Origin: Chitinophaga niabensis
GTDB taxonomy: Bacteria; Bacteroidota; Bacteroidia; Chitinophagales; Chitinophagaceae
Reading direction: 5' to 3'
Assembly: GCA_017849435.1 (NCBI GenBank)
Contig: JAFIGY010000002.1
Span: 620,001-684,000, forward strand
Length of the DNA stretch: 64,000 nt
Both the position numbers and the translations under genes were made by a program. The notes under the pieces were generated by a model, which was not told the origin of the DNA, did not search any database, and saw only the letters and a program-made list of their open reading frames with translations. This document shows, one piece after another, positions 51,555-59,447 of this stretch (position 1 is its first letter; each line of letters opens with the position of its first letter).

Positions 51555-51607
51555 GCGCATACGAATTACGGGTTTTTCCTGCAATGATCATAAAATTCGT
51601 GATGCGC
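51555..51607 (+). promoter_or_regulatory. Hairpin in the predicted prfA leader
   Basis: GCGCATACGAATT (51555-51567) pairs with AATTCGTGATGCGC (51594-51607): 13 bp with one bulged base and a 26-base loop. It occupies the first two thirds of the predicted leader and ends 23 bases before the ATG. It could protect the mRNA 5' end or regulate translation. It may alternatively be a dispersed palindromic repeat. Confidence 0.5.
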
Positions 51608-51630
51608 AACCGGATAATTAGTAATTAAAT

Positions 51631-52707
51631 ATGATAGATAAACTGGAGGCCATCAAAGGCCGGTACGATCAGGTGGCGCTGGCGCTCACCAATCCTGAAG
51701 TGGTGCAGGACAATAAACAGTTCAGCAAACTGAGCAAGGAGTACCGGCAGCTGGAGAAGATCGTGAAAGCTTACGATGCGTACCGTAAGTTACTGGATGC
51801 CATTGCTTTTAATAAAGAAGTGCTGGAAAGCGGCGATGAAGAGATGCGGGAGCTGGCCAAAGAAGAAACAGAATCGCTTGCTGAGCAGAAAGATAAAACA
51901 GAAGCAGAGATCCGGAACCTCCTCATCCCTAAAGATCCGCAGGACGAGAAGAATGCTATCCTGGAAATAAGGGGCGGTACCGGCGGCGATGAAGCCGCTC
52001 TTTTTGCCGGGGACCTGCTCCGCATGTACCTCCGCTATTGCGAGAACAAAGGCTGGAAAACCGCTATTATGAGCGAGAATCCCGGCGCTGCTGGTGGATA
52101 CAAGGAAGCTGTGGTGGAAGTGACGGGGGACGATGTATATGGAACCCTTAAATTCGAATCCGGTGTACATCGCGTGCAGCGGGTGCCGGCCACAGAAGCC
52201 TCCGGCCGCGTACATACCTCCGCCGCTACTGTGGCAGTGTTGCCGGAAGCGGAAGATGTGGATGTAGAGATCCGGGAAGCGGATATCAAGATGGATACAT
52301 TCCGTTCTTCCGGTGCGGGCGGTCAGCACGTGAACAAAACGGAATCCGCCGTGCGCCTCACGCACATCCCCACCGGCGTGGTGGTGGAATGCCAGGAAGG
52401 ACGCAGCCAGCACTCCAACCGGGATATTGCCATGCGTATGTTACGTACACGCATATACGAAGCAGCCGTGCGCAAACATGAAGACGCCATTGCTTCACAG
52501 CGGAAGAGCCTTGTTTCCACCGGTGACCGCTCTGCCAAGATCCGCACCTACAACTATCCCCAGGGCCGTATCACAGACCATCGGATCGGGATGACGGTCT
52601 ATAACATGGATGCTTTTATGAATGGTGAGATACAAGACATGATCGACGCCCTGCAGTTTGCCGAGAATGCGGAAAAGATGAAGTCCGGGGACCAGGCCAT
52701 TATCTAA
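51631..52707 (+). CDS. prfA: Peptide chain release factor 1
   Basis: A 358-residue class I release factor. The stop-codon recognition tripeptide is PAT at 186-188 (RVQRVPATEASGRVHTS), the RF1 type reading UAA and UAG. The catalytic GGQ is at 230-232 (SSGAGGQHVNKTESAVRLTHIPTG). The C-terminal RTYNYPQGRITDHRI motif is present. Length and domain order are standard, with no programmed frameshift (that feature belongs to prfB). It diverges from the amidohydrolase gene. The companion prmC methylase gene is not adjacent here. Confidence 0.98.
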   Translation: MIDKLEAIKGRYDQVALALTNPEVVQDNKQFSKLSKEYRQLEKIVKAYDAYRKLLDAIAFNKEVLESGDEEMRELAKEETESLAEQKDKTEAEIRNLLIPKDPQDEKNAILEIRGGTGGDEAALFAGDLLRMYLRYCENKGWKTAIMSENPGAAGGYKEAVVEVTGDDVYGTLKFESGVHRVQRVPATEASGRVHTSAATVAVLPEAEDVDVEIREADIKMDTFRSSGAGGQHVNKTESAVRLTHIPTGVVVECQEGRSQHSNRDIAMRMLRTRIYEAAVRKHEDAIASQRKSLVSTGDRSAKIRTYNYPQGRITDHRIGMTVYNMDAFMNGEIQDMIDALQFAENAEKMKSGDQAII

Positions 52708-52808
52708 CGTTAATTAATGGTCAACAGTCTGCTTTTCCCGCAACAATTTTCGCACGGGTAATGTTATTATCCTACATTCGCCTCTATCCACTCCTAAATT
52801 ATATTACA

Positions 52809-53384
52809 ATGCTCGATCAATTAGTTCAACTCGTGCGCGATCATGCACAGGATGCAGTGGTGGCCAATCCTGCCGTTCCCAACGAACAAAATGAGGCCGT
52901 GATCGGTGAAGCTACGCATTCCATTGCAGCGGGTCTGCAGGATGCCCTGGCCCAGGGTAATGTACAGGACGTGATGAGCCTGTTCGGATCTGATGGTCAG
53001 GTAGACAGCAGTCATCCTGTAGTCAACAACATTGCCGGCAACCTCGTCAGCAGCCTCACCCAGAAGTTCAACCTCAACAGCGGAACAGCTGCTTCCATTG
53101 CCAGCTCCCTGATCCCCAGCGTATTAGGCTCCCTCGTGAAGAAGACCAATGACCCTAATGACAAAGGCTTCTCACTGGACGGCATTTTCAGCGCGCTCAC
53201 CGGCGGTTCCACACAAGGGATGGATCTCGGCGGTCTGCTGGGCAAATTTACCGGCAGCCTGGATCAGAACGGGGATGGGAAATTAGACCTGAGCGATCTG
53301 ACAGCAGCCATCAGCGGCGGTGCCAAACAACAACAAAGCAGCGGCGGTATCGGTGGCCTTCTGGGCAGCCTTTTCGGGAAGTAA
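52809..53384 (+). CDS. DUF937-like protein with an EF-hand-type calcium loop
   Basis: A 191-residue protein with no signal peptide. It begins MLDQLVQLVRDHAQDAVVANPAVPNEQNEAVI and is rich in Gly, Ser, Leu and Asn, as in the DUF937/YidB-like group. The C-terminus has LDQNGDGKLDLSDL, a good D-x-[DN]-x-D-G calcium loop of dockerin or EF-hand type, followed by GG/LLG repeats and GSLFGK. The function is unknown. The ATG at 52809 is preferred: an in-frame upstream start at 52761 would add 16 hydrophobic residues without a signal cleavage site. It is monocistronic with a strong terminator. Confidence 0.75.
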   Translation: MLDQLVQLVRDHAQDAVVANPAVPNEQNEAVIGEATHSIAAGLQDALAQGNVQDVMSLFGSDGQVDSSHPVVNNIAGNLVSSLTQKFNLNSGTAASIASSLIPSVLGSLVKKTNDPNDKGFSLDGIFSALTGGSTQGMDLGGLLGKFTGSLDQNGDGKLDLSDLTAAISGGAKQQQSSGGIGGLLGSLFGK

Positions 53385-53390
53385 GTACGT

Positions 53391-53428
53391 AAAAAGACAG
53401 ATGGAGCGGATTTTCATCTGTCTTTTTT
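53391..53428 (+). terminator. Intrinsic terminator of the DUF937-like gene
   Basis: AAAAGACAGATG pairs with CATCTGTCTTTT (12 bp) around an 11-base loop, with a T run on the plus strand. Confidence 0.92.
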
Positions 53429-53485
53429 ATTTATTTTTTATAGCCTATACATCAGCCTTTTAGAAGAAAAACCTAATCTTGGCAA

Positions 53486-53493
53486 TATATTTG
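53486..53493 (+). promoter_or_regulatory. -7 promoter element for the OmpA-like lipoprotein gene
   Basis: TATATTTG is an exact TAnnTTTG match with TTAG about 22 bases upstream. Transcription would start near 53500, about 49 bases before the first ATG. Confidence 0.55.
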
Positions 53494-53548
53494 ATTAGCC
53501 TGTAGCGAACTAAATACAAACAGGCGAGCATATCCTGTACAAATTTTT

Positions 53549-54250
53549 ATGTTAAAACTTACTATGATGAAACGATTGAATGCAATAGTCGCAATGGCTT
53601 TGGCAAGCACTTTATTGTTCAGCAGCTGCAGCACCTGGCAAGGTATGGATAATACGAAGAAAGGCGCTGTGATCGGTACCGGCGGCGGCGCTGCCGCAGG
53701 TGCGGTGATCGGTAAGGCTGCGGGTAATACCGCGCTCGGCGCCATCATCGGAGCGGCAGTAGGCGGTACCGCCGGTGTTCTGATCGGAAAGAAAATGGAC
53801 AGGCAGGCGGAAGACATCAAGCATGAGGTTCCTAACGCGAAAGTAGAACGCGTAGGGGAAGGTATCAACGTTACTTTCAACTCTGGCGTATTGTTCGGAT
53901 TTGACAAATCTGACCTGACTGCTACAGCACAAAGTAATATCCATGAACTGGCAGCCGTATTGAACAAGTACCCCGACACACATGTACGGGTGGAAGGGCA
54001 TACGGATAACATCGGTAAAGACGCCTATAACTACGGGTTGTCTGAACGCCGCGCCAAATCAGTAGCGAACTACCTTATCGCACAGGGCGTATCTGCCAAT
54101 CGTGTGCAAACCTTCTGGTATGGTGCTACCCAGCCGAAGGTGTCAAATGACAGTGAAGCGAACCGCGCACAGAACCGCCGTGTTGAGTTCTCCATCTTTG
54201 CGAATGACAAGATGAAGTCCGATGCGAAGAAAGAAGCGGGGCAGCAATAA
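53549..54250 (+). CDS. OmpA-family lipoprotein with a glycine-zipper segment
   Basis: A 233-residue outer-membrane lipoprotein with lipobox FSSC (Cys near residue 27 from the first ATG). A glycine-zipper segment (VIGTGGGAAAGAVIGKAAGNTALGA and on, about 38-80) is likely membrane-associated. The C-terminal OmpA-like peptidoglycan-binding domain (about 110-222) has VRVEGHTDNIGKDAYNYGLSERRAKSVANYL and NRAQNRRVEFSI; the conserved Asp and Arg for diaminopimelate binding are present. It should tether the outer membrane to the wall. Alternative ATGs at 53564 and 53567 (MKRLNAIV) give a cleaner signal peptide. Confidence 0.93.
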   Translation: MLKLTMMKRLNAIVAMALASTLLFSSCSTWQGMDNTKKGAVIGTGGGAAAGAVIGKAAGNTALGAIIGAAVGGTAGVLIGKKMDRQAEDIKHEVPNAKVERVGEGINVTFNSGVLFGFDKSDLTATAQSNIHELAAVLNKYPDTHVRVEGHTDNIGKDAYNYGLSERRAKSVANYLIAQGVSANRVQTFWYGATQPKVSNDSEANRAQNRRVEFSIFANDKMKSDAKKEAGQQ

Positions 54251-54270
54251 TATAACGGAATCTTTTTTGG

Positions 54271-54303
54271 AAGGTCCTCCTGGTTACAGCGAGGACCTTT
54301 TTT
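54271..54303 (+). terminator. Intrinsic terminator of the OmpA-like gene
   Basis: AAGGTCCTC pairs with GAGGACCTT (9 bp) around an 11-base loop, followed by T. It ends just before the stop of the convergent aminotransferase gene. Confidence 0.9.
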
Positions 54304-54308
54304 ATAAG

Positions 54309-55490
54309 CTATAAGGTATCCAGTCCGGCCAGTATCACCTGGCAGGCTTTTTTTATTTCTTCTTCCGAAATGATCAGCGGAGGAACGATGCGAAGGCATT
54401 GTGGGGCGAAAAGGAACCAGTCGGTAAGCACGCCGTTGGCGATGCAATGATCGATCACTTTTTTATTGGACGGGAAATCTTCCGTTTCAACAGCGAGCAT
54501 GAGGCCGAGGGAGCGCACAGCTTTGATCTTCGGGTGTTGCAGCAGCTCCCTGAAAAGTTTTTCCCTGGTGGGAATAGTGGCCATGATATCTTCTTCGATC
54601 AAGGCTTTCATCCCTGCAAGCCCTGCGGCGCACGCTACGGGATGACCGCCAAAGGTGGTGATATGCCCTAACACCGGCTGATGTGTAAGGCTCCACATGA
54701 TCTCCCGGTCTGCAATGAAAGCCCCCAGTGGCATGCCGCCACCCAGCGCTTTCCCCAGCAACAACACATCCGGCACAATGCCGTACTGCTCAAACGCCCA
54801 GAGCGTACCGTTCCGCCCGAGGCCGCATTGTATTTCATCCAATATGAGCAAAGCGCCCGTTTCCGTGCACTTTTTCCGTAAAGCGTGTAGCCATTCCCGT
54901 GAGGGAGCCAGTACGCCGGCTTCCGCCTGTACAGTTTCTGCGATCACACAGGCGGTGCGGTCCGTAATATGTTCCAGGTCTTCCGGGGAATTATGTGTAA
55001 GGTGCCATACATCCGGCAGCAAAGGCCGGTAAGCGTTCCGCCAGTATTCATCCCCCATGATGCTGAGGGAGCCTTGCGTGGAACCATGATAGCTGTTCCG
55101 GAAAGCAACGATCCCCGTGCGGCCGGTGTGGCGTTTGGCGAGTTTCATGGCGCCTTCGGTGGCTTCACTGCCGGAATTGGTGAAATAAACACTGTTGAGG
55201 GATGCAGGCAGATGATCGGTGAGGAATTTGGCGTAGGCCACCTGTGGAGATTGCACGAACTCGCCATATACAAGCAGGTGCATGTAGGTGGATGCCTGCT
55301 CCTGTATGGCTTTCACTATTGCAGGGTGGCAATGCCCCACATTACAAACGCTGATACCGGCTATCAGGTCCAGGTACTCTTTACCTGCCGCGTCCCACAT
55401 GTACATGCCTTGCGCTTTCACGATCTCTAATGCCAGCGGGGCGTCAGAGGTTTGTGCTACGTGTTGTAAAAAAAGCTGCCTGTTGTTCAT
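54309..55490 (-). CDS. Class III PLP-dependent aminotransferase (acetylornithine/aspartate type family)
   Basis: A 393-residue cytosolic aminotransferase. The PLP lysine is near residue 247 in LLLGKALGGGMPLGA, preceded by the DEIQCGLGRNG motif (phosphate and ring contacts). Other family segments are VYFTNSGSEATEGAMKLAKRHTGRT, FRNSYHGSTQGSLS and TFGGHPVACAAGLA. The group includes acetylornithine, 4-aminobutyrate and diaminopelargonate aminotransferases. No arginine or biotin genes are adjacent, so the substrate is left open. It is convergent with the OmpA-like gene and diverges from the gamma carbonic anhydrase gene. Confidence 0.93.
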   Translation of the reverse strand: MNNRQLFLQHVAQTSDAPLALEIVKAQGMYMWDAAGKEYLDLIAGISVCNVGHCHPAIVKAIQEQASTYMHLLVYGEFVQSPQVAYAKFLTDHLPASLNSVYFTNSGSEATEGAMKLAKRHTGRTGIVAFRNSYHGSTQGSLSIMGDEYWRNAYRPLLPDVWHLTHNSPEDLEHITDRTACVIAETVQAEAGVLAPSREWLHALRKKCTETGALLILDEIQCGLGRNGTLWAFEQYGIVPDVLLLGKALGGGMPLGAFIADREIMWSLTHQPVLGHITTFGGHPVACAAGLAGMKALIEEDIMATIPTREKLFRELLQHPKIKAVRSLGLMLAVETEDFPSNKKVIDHCIANGVLTDWFLFAPQCLRIVPPLIISEEEIKKACQVILAGLDTL

Positions 55491-55560
55491 CGGGACGAAG
55501 GTAAAAAAGAAGGAACAATCCGCTATTTTTACTTTTTAATTGAACGCTTAACTTTCAAAG

Positions 55561-56082
55561 ATGCCTGTAATATTACCTGTAAAAGGAGTGCACCCGCAAA
55601 TGGGTGAGAATTGTTTTATTGCGCCCAATGCCACTATCGTAGGGGATGTAATGATGGGAAAGGATTGCAGCATATGGTTCAACGCCGTGGTGCGGGGCGA
55701 TGTGAACAGCATCCGGATGGGAGACAAGGTGAATGTGCAGGACGGTGCCGTGATCCATGCTACGTATCAGAAAACGAAAACGATCATCGGCAATAATGTT
55801 TCCATCGGCCACAATGCTATCGTGCATGGATGCACCGTGGAGGACAATGTGCTGATCGGTATGGCGGCGGTGGTGATGGATAATGCACATATCGGCAGTA
55901 ATACTATAATTGCCGCCGGCGCCGTTGTATTGGAGGGAACAAAAGTAGAAGCCGGAAGCATCTATGCCGGGGTACCCGCCAAAAAAGTGAAGGACGTCAG
56001 CCAGGAGCTGATCCATGGAGAAATAGACCGTATCGCGAATAACTATATCATGTACGCCGACTGGTTCCGGGATCAGGTTTGA
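55561..56082 (+). CDS. Gamma-class carbonic anhydrase family protein
   Basis: A 173-residue left-handed beta-helix protein built from hexapeptide repeats. The three zinc ligands of the family are in place: His66 (VIHATY), His84 and His89 (SIGHNAIVHGC). The Arg/Asp salt-bridge pair (VVRGDVNSI) is also present. Related YrdA/PaaY proteins are trimers that hydrate CO2 or have other metal-dependent roles; activity varies and cannot be read directly. The gene diverges from the aminotransferase gene and is followed after 51 bases by two tiny lipoprotein genes. Confidence 0.92.
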   Translation: MPVILPVKGVHPQMGENCFIAPNATIVGDVMMGKDCSIWFNAVVRGDVNSIRMGDKVNVQDGAVIHATYQKTKTIIGNNVSIGHNAIVHGCTVEDNVLIGMAAVVMDNAHIGSNTIIAAGAVVLEGTKVEAGSIYAGVPAKKVKDVSQELIHGEIDRIANNYIMYADWFRDQV

Positions 56083-56133
56083 TACATGTTAAGAAAAAAT
56101 GTTATATTGCATGGACATAAATCTCCCGTCCCT

Positions 56134-56283
56134 ATGAAAAATAAATGCTTGTTGCTGCTATGCGCCGTTTTTCTGATGGTCAGCTGCCGGTCTCAGCAGT
56201 ATGGTTGCCCGGGCAGCACCTACTATAACAAGGGTAATGCAAAGCAGAATGCCAGAGCGGGCAAACAAATGAGATTATTCTGA
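56134..56283 (+). CDS. Very small lipoprotein, copy 1 of a paralogous pair
   Basis: A 49-residue predicted lipoprotein. The signal peptide is KNKCLLLLCAVFLMVSC (lipobox MVSC), leaving a mature part of about 31 residues: CRSQQYGCPGSTYYNKGNAK and then a basic tail. It shares the pattern C-R-x-Q-x-x-G-C-P with the next gene. The mature protein has two cysteines, the lipidated one and that in GCP. I do not recognise a function. The ATG at 56134 is chosen because it begins the signal peptide; an in-frame start at 56086 would bury it. A near-consensus TATATTGC lies about 40 bases upstream. Confidence 0.7.
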   Translation: MKNKCLLLLCAVFLMVSCRSQQYGCPGSTYYNKGNAKQNARAGKQMRLF

Positions 56284-56306
56284 TACACCTTTTAAACGGA
56301 CGTGTG

Positions 56307-56474
56307 ATGCGAAAGCGATATTTTCTGTACATGCTCGCCACGGGAATCCTCTTCCTGGGCTGCCGCACGCAAAAAACAGGTTGCCCTACTCCGAAGCGTA
56401 ACCTGGGAGCGGAAAGGGTGCTGGAAGAGATGAGTCAGCCCAAGAAAAAGAAAGGATTGTTCCGGCGGAACTAG
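56307..56474 (+). CDS. Very small lipoprotein, copy 2 of a paralogous pair
   Basis: A 55-residue predicted lipoprotein, 23 bases after copy 1. The signal peptide is RKRYFLYMLATGILFLGC (lipobox FLGC). The mature sequence begins CRTQKTGCPTPKRNLGAE, matching the C-R-x-Q-x-x-G-C-P pattern of copy 1, and ends in a lysine/arginine-rich tail (KKKKGLFRRN). It overlaps the end of rsgA on the other strand by 4 bases. The shared motif, shared size and tandem arrangement argue that both are real genes. The function is unknown. Confidence 0.65.
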   Translation: MRKRYFLYMLATGILFLGCRTQKTGCPTPKRNLGAERVLEEMSQPKKKKGLFRRN

Positions 56475-57397
56475 TACAGTTGCTCTTCGATGGTGACAAG
56501 GATGGTGGCGTAGCTCACATAACGGTCCATATCAATTTTTCCCACTTCTACGGCTTCTTTTACCGCACAGCCCGGTTCATCCAGGTGGATGCAGTTATTG
56601 AACTGGCAGTGTTGCAGGTATGGCTGCATTTCCAGGAAGTAGTGGGAGAGTTCCGTTTTCGGGATATCCACGATCCCGAATTCCCTCACCCCCGGCGTAT
56701 CGATCAATCGCCCGCCATCCGGCAGATCGAACATTTCCGCAAAGGTGGTTGTATGCAAACCTTTCCCGCTCCATCCGCTGACATTCTTGGTTTTCAGCTG
56801 CAGGCCGGTCACCTGGTTGATGATGGTGGATTTTCCAACACCGGAATGTCCTGATATCAGAGTAGTATGTCCTTTCAGCAGATCGCGCAGGATATCCATC
56901 CCTTCTCCCTTACCTGCCGTTGTCAGCAATACTTTATACCCGATGGACTCGTACACTGCCTGCCAGTGTTCGAATTTTTCCATTTCCTTTGCTTTGTACA
57001 GGTCCTGTTTGTTGAAAACAAGGATCACGGGAATGTGGTAAGCGGCGGCTGTTACAAGGAAACGGTCGATGAAGCCCTGTGAGGTGCGGGGTTCCTTCAC
57101 GGTGCAGACCAGCGCAGCCTGATCCAGGTTGGCGGCTACGATATGCTTTTTATGTTTGCCCTGTGGGGAACTGCGTACAATATAATTTTTTCGTTCGGCG
57201 ATCTCCGTTATGACGGCAGTGCCCTGCTCGCCGTCTTCCAGGCTGATACGCACCTCATCGCCCACGGCGATGGGGTTGGTGGAAGTGATGTCTTCATCCT
57301 TCTTGAAAATGCCTTTCATACGAGCCTGAATAAGCTCGCCCGTAGCGGTTTTGGCGGTATACCAGCTGCCGGTGGATTTGTAGATCACTGCTTGCAC
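56471..57397 (-). CDS. rsgA: Ribosome small subunit-dependent GTPase A
   Basis: A 308-residue circularly permuted GTPase assisting 30S maturation. An N-terminal OB fold is followed by the permuted GTPase domain (NKQDLY, then GHSGVGKSTIINQV, then LIDTPGVREFG) and a C-terminal zinc knuckle (HCQFNNCIHLDEPGC). The GTG at 57397 (MQAVIYKSTGSWY) matches family N-termini; a TTG at 57415, exactly after the BatA stop, would add six residues. Either way it is the last gene of the moxR-DUF58-batD-like-batA operon, an unusual companion for this function. Confidence 0.95.
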   Translation of the reverse strand: MQAVIYKSTGSWYTAKTATGELIQARMKGIFKKDEDITSTNPIAVGDEVRISLEDGEQGTAVITEIAERKNYIVRSSPQGKHKKHIVAANLDQAALVCTVKEPRTSQGFIDRFLVTAAAYHIPVILVFNKQDLYKAKEMEKFEHWQAVYESIGYKVLLTTAGKGEGMDILRDLLKGHTTLISGHSGVGKSTIINQVTGLQLKTKNVSGWSGKGLHTTTFAEMFDLPDGGRLIDTPGVREFGIVDIPKTELSHYFLEMQPYLQHCQFNNCIHLDEPGCAVKEAVEVGKIDMDRYVSYATILVTIEEQLY

Positions 57398-57415
57398 GGC
57401 GTAAAGATAAGCCAA

Positions 57416-58426
57416 TTAAGGCAGTCTCCGGAAGAGGGTGTAACGCAATACTACTTCGAGCAGGATGCAGGCCAGCGCGATCATGGCCAGCGGGAAGAAG
57501 TGTTCCTGGAAGCGACGGTAAGAAGTGATCTCTACTTTGGTTCGCTCCAGTTTGTCGATCTCGTGGTAGATATTTTGCAGGGAAGTATTGTCTGTTGCAC
57601 GGAAGTAACGCCCACCGGTTTCTACGGCGATCTTTTTCAGGAGCGCCTCGTCGATCTCCACATCGGTCATCTGCATGCGTACCGTGCCATCCGGCATGGG
57701 AGTGGGAAAGGGGGCTTTCCCCGTTGTGCCTGCGCCTACCGTGTAAACTTTCACTTTGTAGGCTTTCGCGATCTCCAACGCTGTGAGCGGATCTACCAGA
57801 CCGGTGTTGTTCACGCCATCCGTCAGTAATATGATCACTTTGCTCTTGGCTTTGCTGTTATGGAGGCGATCCACGGAGGTGGCCAGTCCCATCCCGATGG
57901 CGGTACCATCCTGCAGGAGACCGCTTCTTACCTGCATCAGTTGTTGTTTCAACACGCCGTGGTCCATTGTAATGGGGCATTGAGTGAAGCTTTCACCGGA
58001 AAAGATCACGAGCCCGATACGGTCGCTGATGCGGGAATCCACAAAGTCCATGGCGGTTTTCTTCACTGCTTCCATACGATTCGGTTGCAGATCTTCCGCC
58101 AGCATACTGCCGGAGATGTCTATACACAATACAATATCGATCCCTTCACTGTCGATATTCTCGGAAGTATTGGAAGTCTGCGGTCTCGCCAGCGCCGCCA
58201 CCAGCGCAGCATAGGCGATGATACGCAAGACCAGCAGCAGGGGGCGGAAACGTACTTTCCAGGAAACGGGCAGGCCCTTGAGGCCCTGCAGGGAAGATAC
58301 CTGCACGGATCCCTGATATTTGCGGCCCGCGCTCACATACCACCAGATCATCCCGGGGATGAGCAGCAGCAGCCAGAAAAAGGCCGGATAAGCGAATTCA
58401 ATATTTTTCCAGAACTCAGGATTCAT
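57416..58426 (-). CDS. batA: VWA-domain membrane protein, BatA-like
   Basis: A 336-residue membrane protein. Two helices lie at about 14-32 (PAFFWLLLLIPGMIWWYV) and 62-80, a von Willebrand A domain at about 98-285, and a C-terminal helix follows (LAMIALACILLEVVLRY). The MIDAS metal site is intact: DISGS with Asp103, Ser105 and Ser107, plus a Thr in LQDGTAIG and the Asp in LLTDGVNNTG. BatA proteins of Bacteroides work with MoxR ATPases in stress tolerance, probably as envelope chaperone complexes. The ATG at 58426 overlaps the preceding gene by 11 bases, implying translational coupling. batB, batC and batE are not present. Confidence 0.9.
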   Translation of the reverse strand: MNPEFWKNIEFAYPAFFWLLLLIPGMIWWYVSAGRKYQGSVQVSSLQGLKGLPVSWKVRFRPLLLVLRIIAYAALVAALARPQTSNTSENIDSEGIDIVLCIDISGSMLAEDLQPNRMEAVKKTAMDFVDSRISDRIGLVIFSGESFTQCPITMDHGVLKQQLMQVRSGLLQDGTAIGMGLATSVDRLHNSKAKSKVIILLTDGVNNTGLVDPLTALEIAKAYKVKVYTVGAGTTGKAPFPTPMPDGTVRMQMTDVEIDEALLKKIAVETGGRYFRATDNTSLQNIYHEIDKLERTKVEITSYRRFQEHFFPLAMIALACILLEVVLRYTLFRRLP

Positions 58427-59441
58427 GTTTCGTTGACGGGTTTGTGCTGTTCGGCTGTGGTTCAGTTGCAGCCGCAACGGCAGGTTTGGTCCATGCTACC
58501 AGCGCAATGGCTTTCTGGAGGCATTCCTCGTGCTCCAACGGTGAAGGTTGCAGTTTGGCAAACTTCGCAAGGTCGGCCAGTGTGAGGATGGATTGCAGCT
58601 TATCACGCTGCTGGTTCAGCACCGTTACAGGCTTGATGTTGTGCAACAGTTCCGCGGTGGTTTGTTCCAATGCCGCAATGTGGAACTGCTGTTCGAAATA
58701 TTGGCGGATAATATCTGTCAGTTGGGTATAATACAGCTTCACGTCCGTATTCCAGGGTTTCTCTTTGCCCAGTTGCTCCAGCTGCCTCATGGCGATCTCG
58801 TAAGGAGATTTCCGTGGTCCTTGCACAATCGGCCTGAGGGCGGGTTTGCGCTTGTGCCAGAAAACGAAATACAACACGATCAGCGCGATCAGCAAAACGG
58901 CGCCCAGCAGGTAAGGCCAGTAATCGAGCATATTCAAGGTTACTGAGCGTAAGGGTTTGATGGGTTTGAATGCTTTGGTGGTATCTACAGCCACGGTGTT
59001 GACGTCAATGTAAATGGGTTCCGTGAATACGGAATCATAGGAACCATCGGTCACAGAGAACACCTCAAACTTCATCGGCGGCATTTCCCAGCGGCCGGAA
59101 TCGAAGCTGGTAACTGTTACTACCTGTTTGAACAGCTTTTGCTGGGCATCTGAGCCTGCGGTGTCCAACGGCGTACGGTTTACGATCTCCAGGTGGTTCA
59201 GGGAGTCCGGCAGGTTGGGGAACACCACTTTGATGTTGGCGCCTTTCAGGGCATACAACATCACTTTCGCCGATAACTCGATCTTAACCGGCTCACCTAT
59301 ACGAATTTGTGTAGTATCTGCTTTCGCATGTACCTTGAAATAATCCTGGTATTTTCCCTGTTCTTCCTGGGCCGGCAGGCGACCGGCGGTAAGCAGGCAT
59401 CCCAGCAAGGTGTAAACGAATATTTTTTGCTTGATTCTCAT
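58416..59441 (-). CDS. BatD-like membrane protein
   Basis: A 341-residue protein with a signal peptide (ending RLPAQ, about residue 25). A periplasmic beta-rich region of about 130 residues (KADTTQIRIGEPVKIELSAKV...) is followed by one membrane helix near 180-200 (YLLGAVLLIALIVLYFVF). The cytoplasmic helical tail has YYTQLTDIIRQYFEQQFHI, a motif seen in proteins between DUF58 and VWA genes. The first half resembles BatD-type oxygen-tolerance proteins. Its place in the operon supports a role as the periplasm-facing partner of the MoxR/VWA machine. The Ala/Pro-rich C-terminus is probably disordered. Confidence 0.75.
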   Translation of the reverse strand: MRIKQKIFVYTLLGCLLTAGRLPAQEEQGKYQDYFKVHAKADTTQIRIGEPVKIELSAKVMLYALKGANIKVVFPNLPDSLNHLEIVNRTPLDTAGSDAQQKLFKQVVTVTSFDSGRWEMPPMKFEVFSVTDGSYDSVFTEPIYIDVNTVAVDTTKAFKPIKPLRSVTLNMLDYWPYLLGAVLLIALIVLYFVFWHKRKPALRPIVQGPRKSPYEIAMRQLEQLGKEKPWNTDVKLYYTQLTDIIRQYFEQQFHIAALEQTTAELLHNIKPVTVLNQQRDKLQSILTLADLAKFAKLQPSPLEHEECLQKAIALVAWTKPAVAAATEPQPNSTNPSTKHES

Positions 59442-59447
59442 CTATGT

